From contig JBGAIY010000196.1 in assembly GCA_044225205.1 (NCBI GenBank), positions 1 to 14,035 on the forward strand: a DNA stretch of 14,035 bases, read 5' to 3'. The DNA comes from JAEUJT01 sp044225205. GTDB taxonomy: Bacteria > Myxococcota > Myxococcia > Myxococcales > Myxococcaceae. Below the pieces are notes generated by a model that saw only the letters and a program-made list of their open reading frames with translations, did no database searches and was not told the origin of the DNA. The first letter of the stretch is position 1; each line of letters opens with the position of its first letter. Of this stretch, positions 7,574 to 13,085 are shown in pieces. A program made the position numbers and the translations under genes.

Positions 7574-8138
7574 GGAGCCTCCGATTCAACAGCACCTCGG
7601 CCGCGGCGATGCGCCGTTTGACCGTCGCCAGACTCACGTCGCACAGCTGCGCGACGTTCGGCAACGTCTGTTCTTCGACTCGGTGCAACACCCAGGGCAC
7701 GCGCAGCTTCGGCGACAGCTCGTCGAGCGCTGCGTAGAGCGTGTCGACGTCGACGTCGCGGTTCGATGCGGTCGGTTCGGCGGGTACCGTGGTCTCGTGG
7801 TCGGGCATCAGCAGCTGCAACCAGGCGCGGCGCCGCCGCTGTTGCAAGACCCGTTGACACAGCCGTACCGCGATGGTCGCGCAATAGCCGCCAAATGCCG
7901 ACGGCGTACGAAGCTTGCCCATCGTGCGCGAGACTTCGATGAAGGTGTTTTGCACCAAGTCGTCGAACTCGAGATCGGGCCCCATGATTTTCGACACCAC
8001 CCGCGCCACCTGCTTCGCATGCCGGTGGTAGAGCGCCGCAAACGCCCGCTCGTCTCCCGCTTGGGCACGCCCGACCAGCGCCCCTTCGTCGGGTTCTGAG
8101 TCGAAGGCGTTGGCAGGCGGCGGCACGAGAGTCACCAC
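7563..8138 (-). CDS. ECF-type RNA polymerase sigma factor
   Basis: This protein is about 191 residues long when started at the GTG at 8138. Region 2 is visible from ALVGRAQAGDERAFAALYHRH through FDDLVQNTFIEVSRTMGKL and ends in an Arg-rich block (QQRRRRAW). Region 4 is YAALDELSPKLRVPWVLHRVEE followed by the helix-turn-helix LPNVAQLCDVSLATVKRRIAAAE. There is no region 3, as expected for the ECF group. The frame stays open to 8258, but that start would overlap the divergent lipoprotein gene, and the added residues do not look like sigma sequence. A second GTG at 8135 is equally possible. The gene heads an operon with a FecR-type regulator, which suggests it is held inactive until an envelope signal arrives and may control its own promoter. 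Confidence 0.9.
   Translation of the reverse strand: MVTLVPPPANAFDSEPDEGALVGRAQAGDERAFAALYHRHAKQVARVVSKIMGPDLEFDDLVQNTFIEVSRTMGKLRTPSAFGGYCATIAVRLCQRVLQQRRRRAWLQLLMPDHETTVPAEPTASNRDVDVDTLYAALDELSPKLRVPWVLHRVEEQTLPNVAQLCDVSLATVKRRIAAAEVLLNRRLHAR
7578..7583 (-). promoter_or_regulatory. Ribosome binding site of the FecR/TPR gene
   Basis: On the minus strand this reads CGGAGG, four bases before the ATG at 7573. It lies inside the last codons of the sigma gene and fixes the FecR start, supporting translation of both genes from one message. Confidence 0.7.
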
Positions 8139-8168
8139 ACTGCACAAGGGGCAGCGGCTCGTCAAAAT

Positions 8169-8203
8169 CGGCTCAGATTTCGTTCGCGAATTATTTTGAG
8201 CCG
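8169..8203. promoter_or_regulatory. Nearly concentric dyad in the sigma / lipoprotein divergent promoter region
   Basis: Outer 7-base arms, cggctca (8169-8175) and tgagccg (8197-8203), are perfect inverted complements. Between them is the perfect palindrome ttcgcgaa (8183-8190), whose centre lies within half a base of the outer centre. The site sits in the AT-richest part of the gap between the sigma start and the lipoprotein start. It could be an operator, or a promoter element shared by both directions. No regulator can be named. Confidence 0.45.
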
Positions 8204-8218
8204 GCTCGCCACCGCCGC

Positions 8219-8234
8219 TGCCCCTGAGGGGGCA
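8219..8234 (+). promoter_or_regulatory. Hairpin over the ribosome site of the repeat lipoprotein
   Basis: The arms tgcccc (8219-8224) and ggggca (8229-8234) can pair over a four-base loop. The right arm contains most of the purine-rich ribosome site (gaggggg) and the A of the ATG at 8234. Such a stem could limit initiation at 8234; an in-frame ATG at 8240 lies just outside it and is better spaced from the ribosome site. Confidence 0.35.
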
Positions 8235-9070
8235 TGAAAATGCCGAGCCATTTCGCATTGTTGTGCACAGTTGTGGTCATGGCCTGTGATGCCGAAGTCG
8301 GGCCGCTCGACGCGCTGAGCACAGACGGTGGGCGCGATGCCGGCGCAGGCCTGACCCCGGGTGACTCGGGCTCGGCGTTCGTCGACGCCGGCTCGCCGGT
8401 TGATTCAGGCGTCACCAGCCCGGCCGATTCGGGCGTCACCAGCCCGGCCGATTCGGGCGTCACCAGCCCGGCCGATTCGGGCGTCACCAGCCCGGCCGAT
8501 TCAGGCGTCACGAGCCCGGCCGATTCAGGCGTCACGAGCCCGGCCGATTCAGGCGTCGCCGGCCCGGCCGATTCAGGCGTCGCCAGCCCGGTCGATTCAG
8601 GAGTGCTCCCGACCGACGCGGGGGCTTCGGGAGACGGGACTTCGGTGTGGAAATTGGTCGGCACGCCGATTTCGTACTCGTTCGTCTCTCCTGGGGCGCC
8701 CGCGAAGGGAGCCACGCGCATCGAGCCCACCACGGGGGCGACCGTTCGCCGGCTCACCAACGTGTCGACCGATGCTCCCGGCAACGGCAACCTGTACAAC
8801 GCCTACAGCCGCTACAGCGCCGAGAACGTGACCGGCGAGTACGTGTTGGCGATTACCGGCACGCGAGTGTTCGTGGTGAACCGCACCTCGGGGGCGTTCA
8901 TCGGGCCGCTCACCTACGACAGCGAGCCGTCGCACACGCTCGGTGACTACCACGAGGTGCGTTGGCACATGACGGCGGCCCACCCGTACCGCGGTTCATC
9001 GGGCCGCTCACCTACGACAGCGAGCCGTCGCACACGCTCGGTGACTACCACGAGGTGCGTTGGCACATGA
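8234..9070 (+). CDS. N-terminal reading frame of the broken lipoprotein
   Basis: As given, this frame encodes 278 residues: signal peptide, DSGVTSPA repeats and the first part of the globular domain. It is genuine up to about 8993. The final 25 or so residues are read from the second duplicate copy in the wrong frame (starting GSSGRSPTTASRR) and should not be taken as native. Confidence 0.7.
   Translation: MKMPSHFALLCTVVVMACDAEVGPLDALSTDGGRDAGAGLTPGDSGSAFVDAGSPVDSGVTSPADSGVTSPADSGVTSPADSGVTSPADSGVTSPADSGVTSPADSGVAGPADSGVASPVDSGVLPTDAGASGDGTSVWKLVGTPISYSFVSPGAPAKGATRIEPTTGATVRRLTNVSTDAPGNGNLYNAYSRYSAENVTGEYVLAITGTRVFVVNRTSGAFIGPLTYDSEPSHTLGDYHEVRWHMTAAHPYRGSSGRSPTTASRRTRSVTTTRCVGT
8402..8605 (+). 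repeat. 24-bp coding minisatellite (DSGVTSPA repeats)
   Basis: Eight full 24-base units run from 8402 to 8593, with a partial ninth after them. Units 2-4 are identical, units 5-6 are identical to each other, and units 1, 7 and 8 each differ by one to a few bases. The encoded units are DSGVTSPA six times, then DSGVAGPA and DSGVASPV. This forms a flexible spacer between the lipid anchor and the globular domain, like the disordered tethers of many exported lipoproteins. The array is in frame and can change length without breaking the gene. Confidence 0.95.
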
Positions 9071-9091
9071 CGGCGGCCCACCCGTACCGCG
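8896..9091 (+). repeat. Exact 98-bp tandem duplication
   Basis: Bases 8896-8993 and 8994-9091 are identical and directly adjacent. The unit encodes FIGPLTYDSEPSHTLGDYHE and the residues after it, through HPYR. Because 98 is not a multiple of three, it shifts the frame of the lipoprotein gene. The lack of any difference between copies means the event is very recent or not biological. Confidence 0.97.
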
Positions 9092-10131
9092 TCTACTTTC
9101 GAAGCGAAGCCACCTTCATGATGATCGACGACGTTCGCGACCAAGCACACACGCGTTCGGTGGTGAAAGACTTCACCTCGCTCATTCAATGGCAGGCCTC
9201 GGCGGGGCCGACACGCATCATTTACTGCGACCAGGAGTGCAACAGCAGCCACGATTCTGACCACTGGGCTTTCATGGCGGCCACCTACAACGGCTCGACG
9301 TTCGAAGTGCGGGCCTTCATTCACTACCAAATCAGCACCGACACCGTGCACACGCTTTACCCGAAAGACCTCGCGGGCATGGCGCGCGTGCCGGCGGGTG
9401 AAAGCACGCGTGACACGTTTCGCTACCGCCCAAACACCATCGAGCCCGCGCCCGACGGGAGCGGCATTCTGCTGCACTACGCCCGCGCGTACCCAGGGTT
9501 CGAAGACGAATACATCGGCACGATTTTCGAGGCCCCGAGCTTTTGGCCCAACAGCTTGCGCCAAGACGAATTCACGCCCTTTCGCATGGGCTCCGACGCC
9601 ACCCACAGCGGCTGGGGGCTGGTCGGTGGCCAGTGGTATTTGCTTCAGCAAGACAACCGCCGCGACAAGCTCATGGCGGTGCCCATTGCCGGCGCTCACC
9701 GGGGCTACGGGGCCGACGGCCAACTCGACGTCAACGTCGGGCTGAACACCGCGGGCGTGATCGACTTCTTCGACGACAACGACTACTCGTACCAAAACGG
9801 CATGCACTTCACGTCGCAGGGCCCCGAGACCGACGGCTGGGCGCTCATTTCGACCTACAGCCCCAACCAAGCCACCGACAAGCCGCGGGCCAACGCCATC
9901 GAGTTCATGCAGATCAAACCGGTGTCGCAGCACCCCGTGCGCTGGCACATCGCTCCGACCTTCAACCTGTGGCCCACCAACAACAAGGCCGACTACAACG
10001 AAGGCGCCGCCGCCCTGAACATGAGCGGTACCCGCGTTCACGTGCCGGGCGATTGGGGCGGTACCCTGGGGCACGTTGAGCTGCTCGAGGTGCCACTCGT
10101 CAACGGCTGGCGGGCGCACTGGGGCCCGTAA
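8995..10131 (+). CDS. C-terminal reading frame of the broken lipoprotein
   Basis: This frame continues the globular domain through the second duplicate copy to the stop at 10129-10131. The first in-frame ATG is at 9067, but no ribosome site is expected because the segment is normally internal. Aromatic-rich beta-like motifs recur (DHWAFMAATYNGSTFEVRAF, GWGLVGGQWYLLQQD, GWALISTYSPN). Without the N-terminal signal it could not be exported if translated alone. Confidence 0.65.
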   Translation, partial: FIGPLTYDSEPSHTLGDYHEVRWHMTAAHPYRVYFRSEATFMMIDDVRDQAHTRSVVKDFTSLIQWQASAGPTRIIYCDQECNSSHDSDHWAFMAATYNGSTFEVRAFIHYQISTDTVHTLYPKDLAGMARVPAGESTRDTFRYRPNTIEPAPDGSGILLHYARAYPGFEDEYIGTIFEAPSFWPNSLRQDEFTPFRMGSDATHSGWGLVGGQWYLLQQDNRRDKLMAVPIAGAHRGYGADGQLDVNVGLNTAGVIDFFDDNDYSYQNGMHFTSQGPETDGWALISTYSPNQATDKPRANAIEFMQIKPVSQHPVRWHIAPTFNLWPTNNKADYNEGAAALNMSGTRVHVPGDWGGTLGHVELLEVPLVNGWRAHWGP

Positions 10132-10132
10132 G

Positions 10133-10186
10133 TCGAGGCAAGTAGCTGAATTTGCTGTCTTTTGTGAAGACGTCATTTTGCCTCGA
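10133..10186. promoter_or_regulatory. Nested inverted repeats between lipoprotein and next gene
   Basis: Perfect 9-base arms tcgaggcaa (10133-10141) and ttgcctcga (10178-10186) enclose an inner hairpin gtctt-ttgtg-aagac (10157-10171). The whole lies in the 86-base gap after the lipoprotein stop. There is no T-run after the outer arm, so a simple intrinsic terminator is not supported; a regulatory RNA structure or protein site is possible. Confidence 0.4.
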
Positions 10187-10217
10187 AACATGTGGGGAAA
10201 AAGGCCGAAAAGTCGTC

Positions 10218-11641
10218 ATGGCTCTCGTTCCTCCCTTTCGGCCCAAGCAGTGGAGTTGCCCCACGACTGAGCCGAAGACGGCGCGGGCGTCGTGCGAGAG
10301 CATCGACAAGTTGAACGACTACGGCGTCGACGGCACCGTCGCGACGGGCGTCTCGGTCGACTTGGCTCGCATCGACGCGAATGACCCGGCCATGCAAATG
10401 GTTCTGGCTCGAAACGCGAAGTCCGGCATCAATGCGCCAGAACTGAGCACGAGCGCGTCAATCGTCATCGACACCAACGCGTGGGTCAGCTCCGAGGCGA
10501 ACCAAAAGCCCGAAGCCACGCTGAGCCCGATGAGCTGGTTGCGAAAGGGCCAAGACGTCTTCGTCGGCAACTCGTCGCAAGACGTGCTCGACGCGCTGCA
10601 GACCGCCAAGCGCAACGCGGCCCAGTTCGCGCGCAACGTCTATGTGGCGTCTGACGGCCAGGTTCGCGACCCCGAGAGCAGCACGCGGCTCATGGTGCGC
10701 ATCGTGCCGGGTGACGAGACCACCGCGAAACACCAAATGAAGCTGCTCGACGGCCACATCGGCCCGTGGTCGGAGCAAGACAATTTGCGGCTCACGCCCC
10801 AAGGCATCGACATCGTCATCAACAGCAAGACGCTCGAGGTGCCCACCGCCGACCAGTTGACGGCGCAGTGGAACAAGGGGCTCCAGTTCGACAAAGAGCA
10901 AATGCGCGACGCGTGGCAGTTGCTCAACCCCGGCGGTGACATGCGGGCCGGCATGAAGTTGATGCACGCCGCGCTCAAAAAGACGCTCGAGCAGGTCGCC
11001 GCGGGCCTCACCAAAGACTTGGGTGACCTCAAGACCGCGCTCGGCAAGGGCGGCGCCGAAGGCGACTCGGCGGTGAAAGACCAGCTCACGAAAATCGTTC
11101 GTCGCGAGAGCGTGCCCCGCGGCGGTGCGGCGGCGCCTTCGCCTGGCGGCAAGCCCGCGACCGGCGCCAGCCCCGCGCCCGCGAACGCACCCTCGACCTC
11201 GCCTGACTCGGTCGACCGCATCATCGCGGCCATGTCGCACGAAGAACTGCGCGCCTTCGTGAGCGACTGGCTCGGCCGAGTGCAAGACCCGGCCACCGCC
11301 CAAGACGCCATGTCGGCCGCCGTGCAAACCACCCGAAACGTGACGATGAAGTCGCACGCGAAGGGCAAGCTGGTTGGCGTCGCCAATGCCCACAACATCG
11401 ACGTGATTGCCCAGATGATGGNATGGCGAAGGGCAACGGCGCCCGCTTCACCCACTTGGTCGACGCGCCTCCGCAGGTCGAAAACTACGACGTGTCGGCC
11501 GAGGGCTTCATCGCGGTCAGCACCATTGACGCGGTTCGGGTCTTCGCGATGATCGGCGGCGTCATGAGCGACAACAAGCTCGTCGGCACCGGTACGTTGC
11601 AAGAGGCGCTCGCCGAGCACCTCAAGCGCAAAGCGCGCTGA
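10218..11641 (+). CDS. Unknown cytosolic protein, interrupted at an undetermined base
   Basis: The family is not recognised. The ATG at 10218 opens MALVPPFRPKQWSCPTTEPK; upstream TTG and GTG starts lie inside the inverted-repeat region. The first frame runs to the N at 11422, and the rest (11423-11641) is in another frame. Deleting 11422-11426 rejoins them as ...QMM-AKGNGARF..., giving about 472 residues with a normal C-terminus (EALAEHLKRKAR). No signal peptide or membrane helix is seen. There is a mixed alpha/beta N-terminal half (about 1-210), a helical segment (about 225-295), a Pro/Ala/Gly-rich linker (about 318-345), and a second domain starting SVDRIIAAMSHEELRAFVSDWLG. It ends six bases from the stop of the convergent hydrolase gene. 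Confidence 0.75.
11422..11422. other. Undetermined base, probable contig junction
   Basis: A single n is flanked by the same four bases, atgg, on both sides. Collapsing these to one copy (removing five bases) restores the reading frame, which is what a failed merge of two overlapping contig ends would produce. Confidence 0.8.
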
Positions 11642-11647
11642 ACCGCT

Positions 11648-12643
11648 TCACCACGCGTGGGCAAAGAAGTCGGCCGCTTGGGCGTTCAGAGCCTGGTGAA
11701 TGGCGCGGCGGTCCACTCCCGGGCCGTCGACGCACAGCTGGGGCGCCTCGTGCGCGAAGGCTTCGTTGCACGGCGCCAAGAACACGAAATGCCCTGCCGG
11801 TACGCGGGCCGTGCCCAACCGGTGGGTGAGTGCCTGGGCCACCGCGTCGGCGTGCTCGGCTGGGGGCAAGACCTCGTCACGGTCTGCCACGGCGACGAAG
11901 ACCGGCGCCGAAATGGCGGCGAGCGTCTCGTTCGAGAAGAACACCCCGACCGGGGCCATGACGAACGCTGCGGTCACGCGCGGGTCGGCCACTGGCGCGG
12001 TTGACGACGCCACCGCCCGCGTTTCGCGGTGGCCGCAAAAGTCAGTGTCTTGTGGGCGCTTTTGGCAATACGGCCCGAGGCGCCCGACGTCGACGGTGGC
12101 GCCGAGCAGCATCAACGACGTGGCGCCCCCGGCCGAAAACCCAGCCACGCCGATGCGCTGGCGGTCGATCAACGGCCCGTACGTCGGGTGCTCGAGCACG
12201 GCGTCGAGCACCGCGCTCACTTGCCGCGGCCGGCCCAAGACCGACGCTCCGGTGAGAAACGTACGTTGGTCGTTCCACGAGTCTCCGAGGTGTTCGACGG
12301 TCGCCACGACGTACCCTCGCGTCGCGAGAAACGTGGCCAGGTCGTGGTGCCCCCACCGGCTCCCGGCGTGCCCGTGCGAAATGAGCACGAGCGGGTGGCG
12401 AGTGCTGGCCGGCGCACCACCCTCGTTCGCTTCGACGTCATAGGGGCCGACCGTGGTGTGCCCCGGCCCCGCAGGTTGCGCGAGCGGGTAGAACACCGTG
12501 GCTTTCAACCCTTCGTGAGACACGGGGTCGGTGAGCTCGAGCGCCGCGAAGCCGACCTGGCTTGTTGAAGGGAGGTGCGCCGAACCAGATTCATGCGCGC
12601 ACCCCACGCCCACCACTGCCAGCAGCGACCAGAGCGACTTCAT
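11648..12643 (-). CDS. Alpha/beta-hydrolase lipoprotein (dienelactone hydrolase / PAF-acetylhydrolase-like)
   Basis: This 331-residue exported hydrolase begins MKSLWSLLAVVGVGCAHES, with Cys15 as the likely lipid anchor; the lipobox GVGC is slightly unusual at -3. The fold markers are an oxyanion-loop HGHAG (90-94), the nucleophile elbow GFSAGG with Ser170, a likely catalytic Asp in ADRDEVLPP (D254 or D256) and His285 in PAGHFVFLAPCN. Four cysteines in the second half (PYC, DFC, APC, QLC) could form disulfides outside the cytosol. The substrate is unknown; related proteins cleave esters or short acyl groups. The ATG at 12643 follows ggag closely, and the frame upstream of it is not signal-like. 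It lies 49 bases downstream of the small membrane protein gene on the same strand. Confidence 0.88.
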   Translation of the reverse strand: MKSLWSLLAVVGVGCAHESGSAHLPSTSQVGFAALELTDPVSHEGLKATVFYPLAQPAGPGHTTVGPYDVEANEGGAPASTRHPLVLISHGHAGSRWGHHDLATFLATRGYVVATVEHLGDSWNDQRTFLTGASVLGRPRQVSAVLDAVLEHPTYGPLIDRQRIGVAGFSAGGATSLMLLGATVDVGRLGPYCQKRPQDTDFCGHRETRAVASSTAPVADPRVTAAFVMAPVGVFFSNETLAAISAPVFVAVADRDEVLPPAEHADAVAQALTHRLGTARVPAGHFVFLAPCNEAFAHEAPQLCVDGPGVDRRAIHQALNAQAADFFAHAW

Positions 12644-12692
12644 TCTCCGACTTACGCGCGAAAGCCCAGGTGATTGCGAATCACGCCGCACC

Positions 12693-13085
12693 TCACGGCT
12701 CGGTTGTCGCGTCGGCTTGGGTGGGGCTTTGGGGTTCGGTCATTCGCGCGCGGTGGTACCGGGTTCGCTTGACGATGCCGACCACCGAAAAGGCCCACCC
12801 CGTGAGCATGACCCCGAGCCCCGCCAAACGAGTGGGCGAGCCTTGGGCACTGGCCCACAACGCCGCGCTCCCGAGCGCGATGCAGGCGAGACCCGAATAC
12901 CGCCAGCCTCGGGCCACCCCGCCCAACTCTCGGCGGTACGCCGCCAGCGCTTCAGGTGACTTGAGGTCGGGCCGGGCCACGGCCGCTGTATACCCCGCTT
13001 CGGTCGCGTGGAGCTGCGCCGCCTCGGTGAACTGCCCGTTGCGGCCGCACGCGCATCTCCACGCGGGGCCCCAAACGAGGTGCAC
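12693..13085 (-). CDS. Small two-helix membrane protein of unknown function
   Basis: This 130-residue protein is not recognised. The GTG start at 13085 directly follows the TGA of the TPP-enzyme gene with no base between. The N-terminus carries a CAC pair (residues 11-13), then a helical stretch (SPEALAAYRRELGGVARGW) and two membrane helices (about 64-82 and 86-105) with a short loop between. The tail is polar and ends in TTEP. The tight junction argues that it is co-translated with the lyase and is a real gene, though no homology was recognised to confirm it. Confidence 0.6.
   Translation of the reverse strand: MHLVWGPAWRCACGRNGQFTEAAQLHATEAGYTAAVARPDLKSPEALAAYRRELGGVARGWRYSGLACIALGSAALWASAQGSPTRLAGLGVMLTGWAFSVVGIVKRTRYHRARMTEPQSPTQADATTEP

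Larger units (their letters stand above)
8234..10131 (+). pseudogene. Repeat-containing, beta-propeller-like lipoprotein, frameshifted by a 98-bp duplication
   Basis: Taken as one gene, this encodes a lipoprotein of about 599 residues when one copy of the 98-bp duplication is removed (1800 bases, 600 codons including the stop). As given, the frame changes at 8994. The signal MKMPSHFALLCTVVVMAC has Cys18 as the likely lipid anchor. Next comes a Ser/Gly/Asp-rich spacer with eight tandem 8-residue repeats (DSGVTSPA type). The globular remainder is rich in Tyr, Trp and short beta-like stretches (EYVLAITGTRVFVVNRTSG, VRWHMTAAHPYRVYFRS, DGSGILLHYARAYPGFEDEY). It resembles secreted beta-propellers of the TolB/PD40 kind, but this is a weak structural guess and no enzyme motif was recognised. 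It is divergent from the ECF sigma gene. Whether the break is real or an assembly error cannot be decided here. Confidence 0.75.

Noticed and set aside
8139..8258. Longer sigma factor starting at the ATG at 8258
   Set aside because: It would overlap the start of the divergent lipoprotein and adds residues unlike sigma proteins; the apparent CPLC pair there is probably chance.
8402..8605. CRISPR array
   Set aside because: The repeats are directly adjacent, in frame and without unique spacers; they encode a repeated peptide.
8947..10191. Minus-strand open frame of about 414 codons antisense to the lipoprotein
   Set aside because: It mirrors the plus-strand gene. High third-position GC leaves antisense frames open, and its translation (His/Val/Arg-rich, no domain) is not protein-like.
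10458..11393. Minus-strand open frame antisense to the unknown protein
   Set aside because: Long only because of base composition. The plus frame has natural amino-acid use and a proper start, and the antisense one does not.
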